From Neoechinorhynchus agilis (Eukaryota > Acanthocephala), in assembly GCA_051530055.1 (NCBI GenBank), contig CM121343.1:62001-126000 (forward strand): DNA of 64,000 nt, given 5' to 3'. The position numbers and the translations under genes are program-made. The notes beneath the pieces were generated by a model. That model did not search any database and had not been told where the DNA came from. It saw only the letters and a program-made list of their open reading frames with translations. Of this stretch, positions 34,621 through 60,367 are shown in pieces. Position 1 is the first letter of the stretch. The number at the start of each line of letters is the position of its first letter.

Positions 34621-36704
34621 TCCTTCGAATGAAGTTTTCTAAAGCGCTAAAAAGCAAACACTTTGACTGATCTCATCTATTTATGATTGCGAAAACGGAC
34701 GTATCGATTGTCTCCTTTAATTATTCATCTCGACTACTACCATAAATATTTTAGAGAAATACAATGTTATGCAACCGAATGTTTGAATGGAATTTTCCAA
34801 AGACAATATGAAATCTATTTGTATATTTTATTAAAAAAAGATGGTAGTAGGAGATAAACAAGCCCGGTTGCGTTCTTGTTGAACTTTACTCATGTGAGGA
34901 ATCATGGGTTTGAATTTTATTCAGATTGGAAATCATTTTATGCGAGTAGGCCTCAAATCGCTGAAATTGTGAATTACTTGAACAGCGTAATTTTTTAACC
35001 CATAAATAATAACAAACATTTAATAATAAAGTGATTTGATACCTGTCGATGATAGGAGAATATATAACTCTTTTTTTCTGTAAATAGAAGAGTTCCAGAA
35101 AAAATATGGGACAATGCAATGAAATATCGGGATTTTATCATATCCGAACTTTGATATTTTATCAGTCATCGACGTGGTTTTTCAACTGATGTCCGAAGGA
35201 TATGGAAATTGTAAATGGTACCACTCGTAAGTTGTTGTGTGAGGTCTAAATCATGATTATTTTTAAGGTTTGATTGAGTAACAACAGTATTTAGCTTTTG
35301 AGGCGAACTATATTGACTGCACAACGAAGAAACTTTCGACTTGGAGGAGTTTGCTCGTGCATGAGATGATGTGATTAAATCATTCTAGTTTGGCAAATTT
35401 TAATTCGATGAGTTCAGTTGTAGAGCCATGTAAATCTGCAGCCAAATGGTCTGATTAAGATTGAAGTATCTTTAAGGATTAATTCATTTCGAAACTGAGC
35501 ACCAACTTTTTACCACGAAAAGTTCTATCCCACCTATTTTAGCATAAAATCGCAGGCGGATTATGAAATAAGAACGTAAAAGGTTCTTTAACTATACTTT
35601 ATTTCGACTATTTAAAAAACTTAACATATAAATGGCAGTACGCATTCCAATCTCCCTTTTGCGTTGTTCTATGATTAATATAATCTTCATTTATTTTCGG
35701 TTATAGCTCAAAAGCACATTTGTTGACTACCGAAATTTTGATGTGCATACCTCAGGGTGGAGAAAAGTTATAAACAACATTAACGAAATTCTTTAACATT
35801 CTAAATTCATGTATGCACCATTTTGTAACCTTCAAGGAATTTTTTTCAGTTGTCGAAATGCTGTTTTTCCAATCATCGATTGTAATTTTGTTCCAATTTT
35901 CATTTTTTTACGATAGAATGAAATTTATCAGGGCACTACACGACTTCGTTTTCATTTTTCGCATCAGTGAGTCCGTTGATGCTGTTTTTGTAGTCTAAAT
36001 TTAAATTCCACGAGTACAATTTACCCAAGTTCCGTTCGTGCCATAAAAGAAGTAATATTCTTCAACATGTAAAGCGAAATTCTTACTCTCAGGTCTTGTA
36101 TGATTTCGCTTTTTAAATTTTTTACACACTCTAACCAATTTTTTACCAAAAATGTAGTATTGATTCATGAATTAGGACTAGTATTCGTCTGGCTTAATCA
36201 CGGTAACTCTCCACCTCAAGCACTCTAAATTCTAAAGTATACTATTTGGCATTTTTGAGCCTTGTTAGTAATGAATTTTTCTTAGTGGTGGGTTCTCCCT
36301 TTAGCACTCTTATATTTAATGTATACTTTTAGCATTGCATGCCACCCTAATCGAAACGGTTTCAAAAAAGTTATGTGCCGCCATAGTGAACTGTGGTGGC
36401 TGCCATGCGACTGTTGAGATACCGTCAAGAGAAAAATTTCGTAATCAGTAAGACCAATTATGGCAGTAAAAGGACTTTAAATTTTAGGAATCAATTTTTA
36501 CCTCTTTTTATGACAAGCGAAAATTGAGGCTGGATGCTAATGAGTTCGAACAACATTAAAGCTTATTCTAGCTCTTTTAAAATCTCGTACCGTAAATTTA
36601 AGTAAAAAAGACTGTCTTATGTGTGTGTTTTCGCTTTTCCCCGCTCTTTGACCAGTGGTTTCTCATCACATCTTGATATTAGATAGTGGATACTGGCCGG
36701 AATA
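34621..36704. other. 2 kb intergenic region, no gene found
   Basis: AT-rich with short ORFs only and no family motif. No foldback or hammerhead core was noticed. Immediately before the next gene, GATATTAG at about 36676-36683 is a possible acceptor. Confidence 0.4.
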
Positions 36705-37211
36705 ATGTCATTTGCTGATGATTTTACGGAATTAAATAAATCACAATTGCCACAATCGAGAAGAGATGCCATCAATTTGTCGGCATCCAAGGAGGTATTC
36801 CTTACTCATGCTCTATTGAAAATGAAGGAAGCTAAAAAAAGGTAAAGAAATTAATCATTATTGTTTCAATTTCACCTAGCGATATTCACTCAGAAAATTG
36901 ATTTATATTGAAAATTTTCGGCCTTTTCGTTGGCCTTCTTCAGTCAGATCTAGAATGTTTCCGAAGAAAAGTTTCTAGTAAGCTTTGTAAACTTTTCTTC
37001 GGAAACATTCTAGATCTGACCAACGAAAAGGCCGAAAATTTTCAATATAAATCAATTTTCTGAGTGAATATCGCTAGGTGAAATTGAAAAAATTAAAGCT
37101 AAAAAAAGGTTCGTTATTCCCCCCGATTCGAAAAAACAACTGCTACTTGGTCTTTTTTTGCGTAAATTCACTCGCTTCCATCCAGGAAAAACAAAAAAAA
37201 ATCAGAAATAA
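36705..37211 (+). CDS. Small uncharacterised protein with an introner-like intron
   Basis: Exon 1 36705-36841 (MSFADDFTELNKSQLPQSRR...KMKEAKK) and exon 2 from 37109 (FVIPPDSKKQLLLGLFLRKF...) to a stop at 37209-37211; 79 aa, Lys-rich C-terminus, no known domain. The frame continues cleanly across the intron. A GTAAAT at about 37152 could serve as a further donor to coding-like sequence at about 37350-37530 (frame with FAPECKALSCVPCIVTLKC), so the true C-terminus is uncertain. It lies 0.5 kb upstream of Cav2 on the same strand. Confidence 0.5.
36842..37108. mobile_element. Foldback insertion forming an intron, 15-bp perfect TSD
   Basis: AAGCTAAAAAAAGGT occurs at 36829-36843 and 37096-37110. 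The donor is AAAAAAAG|GTAAAG in the left copy and the acceptor AAAAAAAG|GTTCG in the right copy, so the target duplication supplies both splice sites. Between them lies a palindrome (TTTCAATTTCACC...GGTGAAATTGAAA, about 36868-37088) with long arms and a loop around TTCTAGTAAGCTTTG. The right arm has lost about 10 nt of the ribozyme core. Confidence 0.85.
36909..36946 (-). ncRNA. Hammerhead ribozyme in the foldback intron
   Basis: Minus strand: CTGAAGA (36943-36937), stem II GGCC-AACGAAAA-GGCC (4 perfect pairs), GAAA, stem III AATT, H base T. Stem I pairs TGA (36946-36944) with TCA (36911-36909). The mirror core in the right arm is deleted (CTGACCAACG), so only the antisense strand carries an intact core. 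Confidence 0.75.
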
Positions 37212-37704
37212 CTCATTCTTTTACTCTAAGATTTTTCGCCCATCCAATGTGCCATAAACCCACCACCAATGAAAGAGAAGGTTTTGATGTTTAGCATTCT
37301 GGGAAATCGTTCGTAGTCCTACAAGTTTCTAAAACACTTAACTTTTCTCATATAGACGGTTTTGCTGCATGTGATAGAAGTTGCATTTTTTGCACCAGAA
37401 TGCAAAGCTCTCAGTTGTGTTCCATGTATTGTAACACTAAAATGCGAGAAGCTTCAACCATCGATTCCGTGTGTCATATATGACGCCCCCGAGGAGCCCG
37501 GTTCCGTCGTTCTGGTACACTGATATTGTCACTGAGCTCCGCAAAGATGGTGATGTCTTTGTAAATTCAGATTACAAAACTAAAGTTTCTCGATTGTGAT
37601 CCGCTTTGGCAAAAATCGACCTAAAAATTCACGCACTACAGGAAAAGCGTTTACTTTTTTTTCTCATAAAATATCCATTTTCATTCGTTCTACTTAGAAA
37701 TCGA

Positions 37705-51646
<13,942 letters not shown>

Positions 51647-52312
51647 ACCAATGGTTTTTAAATTTAGTGGACAAATTTTCTTTTAATAATTTACGAGCCG
51701 TTGGTGAATGTAAATCATCCTAAGCGTGGTTGTTGTATAAAAGTAATTGAACAGTTGTCAACTAGTGGTGCAGATATTTTATGCACAAGCTCAGATTCAA
51801 GTGCTTCTGATCCATAAGATACAATTTCGAATGGAATGCGTGCTCAAATAAATAACCCATATTTGCGGCGCGATTAGGGACATTAGTCACGTTCTATAGC
51901 ATCTTTAGTTGCACTTTGCGAATAAAAGGTGTACAATTGCTATAACTATTTGAGGAATTTTGTAATTGATGTGCTGTCTGGCACAAAATATTACCTTCCT
52001 AAATCGCCGAAAACTGACGGGTTCTTTAGGGCTTAACCGATGAGACATAAACCATACAATGGTGTAAGCATTCGAAAGCATGCTTTTAAGAGAAAGGGAA
52101 AAGAACTTCCGGTGGAATGGTCTTCAACTATAAAGACGAGAAATGATTGATTTTCCCCCGGAAAGAAGTTCGAAATCATCTTCATCATAACGCACAGACA
52201 TGAAAAATGTTGCGTTTACGAGACAGTGAGTATCGTCCATATAATCCGTTTCTCTACGTGATTGAATGTAAGTTTTTCTGATTGAAATCCACCAAGCAAT
52301 TGCATGCTGTGG
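51647..52312. other. Region between Cav2 and the next gene
   Basis: No recognised gene. It must hold both 3' UTRs of the convergent genes. Confidence 0.4.
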
Positions 52313-53314
52313 CTAAATTACATACTGCCCATATTTCCACGGCTCTGATAATCTTGCAAAAGTCTCATCTTTTAACTTTTTAAGATTATGAATAAGTCGT
52401 TTTGAATTATCGGCTGTTGATTTTGTGTTAGCATATTCAGTTTTTAGCTTCTCCAATCTTGGAATAACGCCTGCTTTGTCCATCAGCATTTCAACTCGGG
52501 AGTGCTCGGCTAAATGACTAGTGTTTAGAATAGAGTGTAAAGTTTCACTATTAATATCCCGAAGATCATATCCTGTCTCAACTTGGTCCTCGGCCTTCCA
52601 ACAAGCGGGCTTTTGATCTGCTCGTTTGATTAGATATTTGTATCGATTCTTAACGGAATCCGCTTTCACCTTTTCATGTCTTATGTATGACTGCCCATAA
52701 TAACCTCTTGGATTATCAGATTTGTTCAATAACATTGTTCTATAGCGAACGTCCATTTCAACATCGTCTCTTGCGGTGTTATAAAATTCATATGTTCTTG
52801 GTGATCTGAATCTTAAATTCCGTAATGCCCTTTCATAGTCAAGTTGTCGAAATTTGGCGCTAAGGGCACCGACCCGCTCTAGGGAATCGGCATACCGCCA
52901 AATGTGATTGTCAGAAGGACCATAGAAAGGATAATGTGAGCCAACGGACGCTGATTTCAAATAAAACGATGGGCTTCGAGTTGACCAACCCCCATACGGA
53001 TAATAGGTAGTGTGTGGTACTCGGTGGTACCAGTAAGAAGGAGTAAAGTAGGTTTTTCTGGCGGATCCAAAGTAGATGGGTGTTCTTCGTCCGATTCGCT
53101 CAGTGTAGCGGTCGTATACATCATAGTCATAAGTTCCGTATGGAACATAGGGTGTAGATGACCGTAGATGACCGAGGAGATAGCAATACGAACTTCTGCC
53201 AGGTTCGACAGATCTTGATCTTTGAAATAGGTTGTGGCCGTCGCTACTGGCATGATATGCACCGCTTCCGTAAAATCCGGCGCCGATGAATGGACTGGCA
53301 CTTCGGGCTCGCAT
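52313..53314 (-). CDS. Uncharacterised Tyr/Arg/Ser-rich protein, single exon
   Basis: 333 aa without introns, unusual here. The N-terminal ~130 residues are rich in Tyr, Ser, Gly and Arg (GAGFYGSGAYHASSDGHN, TPYVPYGTYDYDVYDRYTE). The middle has YADSLERVGALSAKFRQLDY, and the C-terminal ~120 residues are helical and charged (HLAEHSRVEMLMDKAGVIPR, RLIHNLKKLKDETFARL) and end WKYGQYVI. No signal peptide or membrane segment. Composition suggests a structural or filament-associated protein, but I do not recognise the family. The ATG is 2 nt after a pyrimidine stretch ending GCCAG. Confidence 0.7.
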   Translation of the reverse strand: MRARSASPFIGAGFYGSGAYHASSDGHNLFQRSRSVEPGRSSYCYLLGHLRSSTPYVPYGTYDYDVYDRYTERIGRRTPIYFGSARKTYFTPSYWYHRVPHTTYYPYGGWSTRSPSFYLKSASVGSHYPFYGPSDNHIWRYADSLERVGALSAKFRQLDYERALRNLRFRSPRTYEFYNTARDDVEMDVRYRTMLLNKSDNPRGYYGQSYIRHEKVKADSVKNRYKYLIKRADQKPACWKAEDQVETGYDLRDINSETLHSILNTSHLAEHSRVEMLMDKAGVIPRLEKLKTEYANTKSTADNSKRLIHNLKKLKDETFARLSEPWKYGQYVI

Positions 53315-54600
53315 TGCTGGCGATCGGTGATAAAGAAAAACTCTAGAAGTGAGATGCTGTCTGGCACTCTGAAAGCGAGGGGGGGAGAACAGCGACAGAT
53401 GATAAGAGTCACTGATCTTTTCAGGAGCAATTCCAGTGGCGTGGTTATATGCCTTCCATTTTCAGCACCACCCAGCACTCGCTCACATATGTGAGCAGCA
53501 TGCTTTGCATACGGGTTTTTTGAACCGACGTATAGTAATCGGATCCCCGCGTGGAAAGGTGCTGGTACTACAACTGAGATAAAAAAGACGATGCGAGACA
53601 GAAGAGAACTGGTGCTTATACCTGAGTATTTTCGGCGCACAAGGGTTCTTCTTTTGTTTGAGATCCTCTTGTTAGTGGCGACAGCCAAGTGTATTATCGC
53701 GACAGCTATTTCGAAAAGGTGTCACATGCAAAAAAAAAGACTGACAAGGAAAACCCTAAGAAACAATCGATACCGAATTGGTATAATATAGATTATAGGC
53801 TAAGAGTCGAACTTGTACATAGCGGATCAAGTGACCAATGTTCCATTTTCGTTGGAATGTGCTAGAGAATCAAAGTGTCAGACAGCTCGATGTGTGTATC
53901 ATCGGCTCTATCTAGTAGACTCAATCTATATATCACGCCGCCCCGTTGAGTTTCAAAACATGATTAAAAGTGTTAGATACCCACGCAGCAGATCGAACAA
54001 TCCACATGGAAGTACAGGATTTGTCACACTCTCTTGTTGAAGAAATTATCTCGAATACGTGCTATTAAAACTTAGTATACAGTGTTCGTTAGAATCCGGT
54101 CGACCGTTTTCAACAGTTCTCCAAAAATCTGTACGTTTTTGTATGTGTCGAAGTTAGCTTCTTTGTTCCTAAAATTGGAGCTTGTTAAAGAGCTTTTTAC
54201 GAGAATTCGAAATGTAACACATTTAATATTTTCCCCTATAGAAATACCATTTCTAAGAAAAGCATAGAGAACATCTTTCATAGCAGACGAGGCTTCGTTA
54301 CCTTGCCTTTTTCCAATATTATCTCTAACCTACAATAAACTGTTCAAATAACATCTTTTTTTCTCCTATCGATTATGCTCGCCAACAGAAGTGGATGTAT
54401 TAATGTTAAATTTAAGTAAAAATAAAATCACCGACATTTTCATCAATCAAACTCCCAAATAATTTTAAAAGGGTGTTGCTGATTCTCTGAGTGAGCATGC
54501 AATTGACTTTATTAACATTGCTGATCAATGCAATACATGGTTTATGCATCGAATTTCAATATGAATCGAGTTTGTGTTCAATAAATCTGCGATGGTAAAT
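53315..54600. other. Intergenic, no gene recognised
   Basis: ORFs here are short or mirror the minus-strand gene; no motif seen. A divergent promoter region for the genes at 53.3 kb (-) and 54.6 kb (+) is expected. Confidence 0.4.
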
Positions 54601-54674
54601 TCACTTTTGGTATAGTAGGAAAAAACGATTTCTTGGAAAGGTTTGGACATTTTCTCAAACAACAAGCACCCGAT

Positions 54675-55590
54675 ATGAAAAGTGAGTGGCTACTTTCCGG
54701 TTTTCGTCGTTTTTTCAATCAATGCAACAGGATGCCCATATCCCGGTGGGCAGTTTATAAGTGGATTCTGCTACTACCTAAGCACGTCGATTCAACGTTT
54801 AAATTCTTTAAGTAAAAAAAACGCTTCAGAGCAGCCTTGTTCATTGATTAACGGAACAGCTGCTGCCGTTATGAATTACAAGGACATGATTGTTTTGGTC
54901 GATTGGATTCGGAAATCAACCCTGCAGCAATCTGACGACGCATATTTCGTATCTTCACAAACCCAAGGAAAATTCTTGATGTCTTTAGATCTAATTGACG
55001 GTATAAACATTACCAATATATCTTTAAAAAAGAAAAGTCCAAGTTTAGGAAAACTCCATTGGATAAATGGCGATGAAAAGATTAGAGTTGATAAATATGA
55101 TGCTTTGAAATTCGTTTATTCATATGACCGTGGGACACGATTACTCTGTCCAGCCTTAGATATCCCAACGGATGAAAACGAAGAGCCAATGTTTGTCACT
55201 GTAAACTGTGCTAACAAACAATTGCCAACAATCTGTAAAACTCGTCAGTGCAATTCATTTTGAATCGGCTTAAATTTAGTGTGTTTTTTCTCTTTCTATA
55301 GTGGTAAACCCTTGTTATAATAATCCGTGTGGAACTGGAAAATGCTTAAATGTCTTCAACAAATATAAATGTATTTGCCCACTTTTTAGAGCGGGTGTTC
55401 ATTGCGAGAAATGTAAGTATTATATTGATTTTTTTGTGCCAGACATTCGTGCTTGTCACTTTTAGACAGCCAAGATGCCATTCAGACATTGATCAGCCTT
55501 GGATTAATAATATTTGGACTGATTGTTATTTTAGTAAAGGAAATTCAACACGTTCTTCAAGTATGGAAAGCAAAAACTGATCAAGTGTAA
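54675..55590 (+). CDS. Type I membrane protein: C-type-lectin-like domain, EGF, TM
   Basis: Exons 54675-54681 (or longer upstream), 54731-55243, 55302-55412, 55466-55590; introns 49-58 nt; at least 251 aa. Exon 2: CPYPGGQFISGFCYYL, a lectin-like fold opening, then LVDWIRKSTL, LGKLHWINGDEKI, RLLCPALDI and VTVNCANKQLPTICK, with cysteines placed as in C-type lectin-like domains. The calcium-binding EPN/QPD motifs are not seen, so sugar binding is doubtful. Exon 3 is an EGF domain with six cysteines (NPCYNNPCGTGKCLNVF, then KYKCICPLF...HC). Exon 4 has one membrane helix (LISLGLIIFGLIVILVKEI) and a short basic tail. No signal peptide is seen at this ATG and the frame stays open upstream, so a further 5' exon is likely. 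Confidence 0.75.
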
Positions 55591-56960
55591 GAATGTCCTT
55601 CGCATTTTTTTCAACATCGATTCATTAACTCACTAGTTTATAGGATTTTTAACCGGAGTGTTTTCGTGGGGTTTTTTTGTAAATCGAAATTAAACCATAG
55701 GTTATCGACGATTTAAACCTATAATGGACCAGAATACATCTCTAGACTTTCGAGAAGTAGTGAATTTTTTGATCACGTGTAAAATTGCAGTATATCTAAA
55801 AATTTATGTTAAAAACGAGGAGTTTATACTGCAGTTCCCAGAAAATACGATTGTATAGTTTTCATAATTGAACAAAGTTCATAATCGGTTATTTATATTC
55901 TCATGTTCTTGAAAATCCCTTTAAATAAGAGCGGGGCAGTAAATTACAACGGTCAAAAGTCCACTATATTGAACTTGTTCAAAAAAAGAAGAATTTCATC
56001 TACCTTTAGAAGACAACTAGCCGTTGTACTACTCAGAGTAGCAATATAAAAAGGTTACCTAATAACTTTGAAGTTAAACGCAAATTTCGTCTAATTGTCA
56101 CCAGGAAAACTCTGGTCAGCGCCGAACGCCCATGACCGTACGTTTAAGAGTTTGTACATCTTTCTGGATCCTTAGATCCCCCGAGGAGGCGCAAACTCAA
56201 AATCGGGCAGCCGCCTGGTTAAAAAAGTAAAAAAAAATATGTATAAATTGCAATCGATATTGATTTAAACGGAGACACGGGAATGTTGGTTACGAATTAA
56301 AGTTTGAGTTTGACACTGTATGGACACGCCCATCAAGGATACTTAATAGCCTTTCGTTTCGTCCGCTCATTATCAGATGCGGCGTCCATTTCACGTCTTG
56401 CTTCGTCTGTCGCTTTGATATCCGAGCTCCAGGTACCGCCATCTAAAATTATGGACATTTTATGTTAAAGATCGATGAGAAAGGAGTGGTGGACTTGGTG
56501 ATCTCTCGATGAAATGTGTAGGCGAAGAAGGTGTTGTTCGACTACAGTATCAGCAGATGTGTTTATTGAGTAAATCGAATTGGGAAGGATCCACATCAAT
56601 AAATTCCCTAAGCAGACAACAAAATCAGGGTTATTTCAAGTCTCTTTTAATCAGACGGCTGAGATTGATTCGGGATGTGACAATATTAGACTTCCGTCCT
56701 CGGTCGCTGCATGCACCACGGCTCGTTTATTGACACCCTCTGTGCCGCCCCTCTGGTTTCAACAACACTTTTGCGTCCGCCTTGTGTACTCGAGAATAGA
56801 CACATTTAACTTATTAACACGCACTATTGTGCCAGTGGAGAACCGTGTTTAAGGGGTGTGGAGTCTCGTATCCTGTTTTTGATTGAAATTTGCTTTAATT
56901 TACTCCTCCTCTCCAACCTCTTTCATTTGCCGTCACAGTATTACACCGATTTCCTCCTTT
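55591..56960. other. Intergenic with a solo repeat H piece
   Basis: About 56120-56210 matches the arms of the 50.4-kb foldback (GAGTTTGTAC, GGATCcTtAGATcCCCCGAGGA). ORFs at 56509-56852 have no motif; an unseen 5' exon of the STRA6-like gene may be here. Confidence 0.4.
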
Positions 56961-56965
56961 TAGAC

Positions 56966-59562
56966 CGCTTTCTCCAAAGGAAAACATCAATGATCGTCCA
57001 ACCAACCTGAATTTGCCGCTCAACAACTCCAATTGCATCTCCAAATTGATCAAAAGAGAAACCTTTTCGTCCTCACCAACATCTTCTTCTTCTACCGACA
57101 TGATCCAGCTACAAAAATTGCCTCGAAGCTTCTCACAATTCTCAACATCACCAATCGCAATAAATCTACTTGGTATTCAGATTAAAAAAGGAGACAACAT
57201 CGGCATCAACATGCTCTGTCGAGATCCAAAAAAGAAACAACAAATGAAAAATATCCGTATCTGGTCTCACTTGTATACTCTTACAAGCTTCTTTTTTACA
57301 CTTGTATCGATCGCAATGACTGCACTGTCGAATTTGTACATCCATTACTCACGTACGTCCGCTTCCAATAAGCTCAGAATAGCAATAGTCCAATCATTTA
57401 TAATGAACGATTCTAGCTACTCTCGATTCTATAGAGTGCTGGATGCGTATGAAAACAACACTATCTGTGGACTCTTTAACCTAAAAACTCTTGATCGTCT
57501 CTATAAAATTCCAGCCAGTAAACTAACAATTCCGTGCTTCATAGCGCTCAGCATTCTCACTATTATTCTAAGTCGTCGCAAGTCCTGCGGATGGTTCTGT
57601 GGTGGATACGTATCGATGCCGACTGTCTATAATCCGTTTAGTAAAGTCAATCGTTTTGAATCAGCAAGTGTCTTTGGAATCCTCGCTGTCGAAGTAGTTC
57701 ACATCTTTGACGAATTTGTCTTTAATACTACAAATTACGTTAGTTATGGTCCACTCCTCGATCTGTTTAAACAAACCGGTCTCGTCGTTATGATCGGAGC
57801 TCGGTATTTCCCAATACTTGCAGCTCTTGAACTCGACCCTCCAAGTTTCGTTTGTTTTGGATTATCCGCTGCCTATGTATGGTTAGAAATATATTGCAAA
57901 ATGGCACTCGACGCATATTGTCCACCGAGAGTATCACTTCATATCAGCCAAGCTAAACTCGATCTCATCGCTCAGTCATACATGAACAAACAGTCGAATA
58001 ACATGTCCAAAAATGGTTCGTACCATTCAACAAACCAAATGGATATTATGAATTTGTGGAATTTATTATGGCTATCTCACGATTCTATAAGACTGAACAT
58101 ATTTAAACAGCTTCCATATTATTTCTTCTCATGTTTCTTGGCTGTAAGACTAACCTTGAAATTCGTCCTCGCCGCTTGCGCTAAAATTATCAGGCTTAAA
58201 AATAGACGGACACAAGGAAATAGAGAATATTCTAAGATGCTAAATTCAACGACCATGCAGCAGCACCTTGCATCACATAGCAATGAAATGAATTACGTCC
58301 AGCAACTTTTCCAAACAAGGTCACATCAGAGAACGGAATGGACGGCATTAAGTGGAGTCATCTCACTGGCCAAATTTGTTTATCCGTGGAACTCGTATTT
58401 CTCCTTTTCAAAACAAGTCGTCAATGTTTACATCATTGCGTTCACCCTAATCTATTACTTTACATTCTGGACGATCGAGAATTCCGAACGTATTGTTGAC
58501 CATGCTTTTAGACTCATACACCTCGGTCTGTTGTACACCTTTAGCCAAAATCCATCCAACGGCGACCTAACGTCCATTGCCGATCTTAAAAATAAAGCAC
58601 AATATCGCATCGTCGAGGATTTAAGGATTATATCATCCATGACTGCTATTTTCTGCTGTTTTCAATTGTTTTTCGGGCTGAGACGATTCCAAAAACAAAT
58701 GCTTTCCGCTTATAAAGGCAAATTCGATTCGATTCCGCCTAGAAGAAGGTTCAAAAACACGACAATATTATCGAAAGCCATGCATTATCCAGGATACATG
58801 ATTGGATATCTTATTTGGGGATACCTGTTTATGCTTGTTATATCGTTTACCATATTTGTTCTATTGAAGAATGTCGTTAAATTGACAGATCTGATAGAAG
58901 CCCTGGCTCGATGGATCATTCCAATGCTCGTTCTACTCCTGCTAAAGTTAGTTCTCATCAAGATCTTGAGTAAGACTATTTTTACTCAAGATAGCGGTCG
59001 AAGTCTAGCTCTCAATAATACAAAATTTCTTTACGTATTTAACTACTTCAACTTCTTCTTCGATTGCTTCCTCGGTCTTCTCATGTGCATATCAAGAGTG
59101 TCTCAAGCTTCCATTGCTGCTATATTACTGCTGTCACGACTCGATCAAAGCATGTTTGGAAGAGGTCTTGAGCTTTACGACAAAGGATTCACCGCTTATG
59201 CTTGCTGGGTTCATCTTGAATCGGTACAAACACATCCCGTTCTTATCGTGTTTTGTGAAGTTGTTCGGTCGAAAATAATACTCCGCAGGGCTCATACATC
59301 ACGATTGCTGGTTGAGTTCGACTATAAAGGCAGCGCTGCAAGTCTACAGGTCTACAAACAAACCATTGGATTGGAAATGGTAAAATATACTCGGAAACAG
59401 CGTGCATCTTTTAAATATTCATTGTTTCTGCTACTAGCCAAGAACCCATGGCTAACACAATTCAGAAAGCATCGACAAAAAGTAAATAAAAGAAAATCAC
59501 GGTACACCTTAGAGGATACTTGGACGAGAATCAAAAGTGCTACTGCATTGTCCATCTCATAA
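56966..59562 (+). CDS. STRA6-like multi-pass membrane transporter
   Basis: One long exon begins after CCTCCTTTTAG at about 56965 and stays open to the stop at 59560-59562 (over 850 aa; first in-frame ATG 57100, giving ~820 aa). At least nine hydrophobic segments are visible, e.g. TSFFFTLVSIAMTALSNLYI, VNVYIIAFTLIYYFTFW, MLVISFTIFVLLK and MLVLLLLKLVLIKIL. Family-like blocks include DLFKQTGLVVMIGARYFPIL and, near the C-terminus, LGLLMCISRVSQASIA, LSRLDQSMFGRGLELYDKGF and ESVQTHPVLIVFCEVV, which match the RLD-S-L-RG-E--D-G(Y/F) and (S/T)HPV---FC pattern of STRA6. STRA6 takes up retinol from its carrier in vertebrates; the ligand here is unknown. Intronless over 2.5 kb, unlike its neighbours. The upstream frame suggests a missing 5' exon. 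Confidence 0.7.
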
Positions 59563-59970
59563 TATCAGGCTTTAAAGTTTGTAAGGGTGGCTTGATTGTG
59601 TAAAAAAATGCAGCCGTCTTCGATTGTTGGTATTCGAGCTTCCTTAGTCAATACTTTTTTCATTAGGTTACCCAATGAAACATTAGCGTATCGCGATAGG
59701 TTCCAGCAGTACCCGTGCAAATATATTCCTTAGACTACAATCTTAAAAAGAGAAACGGCTGAACTGACTCGGCCGATAAAGTTTCAAACTGAATCCACTA
59801 CTCTTCAACTGCTGCTATAGGAGAATTTTTATATTTTTTGCAGCCTAAAACAACAAATTTGACAAACAATAGTACCAAGTTTCAACAGGTTTGTTTAAGC
59901 CCTCGATGTTCCTAATGGATCGACGTGTGCAACGAATTTGACGATTTAGCAGTTCAAATAGAAAAAACGA
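59563..59970. other. 3' flank of the STRA6-like gene
   Basis: No gene recognised. Confidence 0.4.
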
Positions 59971-59974
59971 TAGT

Positions 59975-60367
59975 TCAAGGCTCAAAGAGTCTGGCTGTGG
60001 GCTCTCCCAAGTGGTCTTTATTCGTTGTAAATTCTGGGCCAAGAACGAAAACAAATTTTAAGATTTCAGCGTTCAAATGCACTACTAAAACGGTGGTGTC
60101 AATCTTCAAAAAGTCTGATTGAGCAGATGCTAATAAATGTTCTCCGCTAAAGCATTTGTTAACATTACAAATTTGAATTAAATACCCAATGTTTGCTTTC
60201 GTCCAGAGTTTAACCAAAGGTTCGGTACCATAAATCCCAGAAAAGACAGCCTCTTGATGTATCGAATACTTTGATACTGATATAATTAGGCCATAATTGG
60301 TTGTCATCGATTGTGAAATGATGATTGATATCTTCCATTCAATTATCGGAAAAACCATCGTGCTCAT
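59975..60367 (-). CDS. Small uncharacterised protein (weakly PSMG3-like)
   Basis: 130-codon minus-strand frame. Removing a ~40-nt GT-AG stretch near 60147-60186 joins LVKLWTKANIG to GEHLLASAQSDFLKIDTTVL. The layout ISIIISQSMTTNYGLIIS...GTEPLVKLWTKANIG...TVLVVHLN recalls the proteasome assembly chaperone 3 pattern (VTQ-GKMG-LVS...DEPL--VFAKN), but the identity is low and this is a guess. No clear acceptor tract before the ATG. Confidence 0.3.
   Translation of the reverse strand: MSTMVFPIIEWKISIIISQSMTTNYGLIISVSKYSIHQEAVFSGIYGTEPLVKLWTKANIGYLIQICNVNKCFSGEHLLASAQSDFLKIDTTVLVVHLNAEILKFVFVLGPEFTTNKDHLGEPTARLFEP

Noticed and set aside
52957-53688. 243-aa minus-strand ORF overlapping the Tyr-rich gene
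   Set aside because: Shadow frame of the better-supported 333-aa ORF, with no motif and no acceptor before its start.
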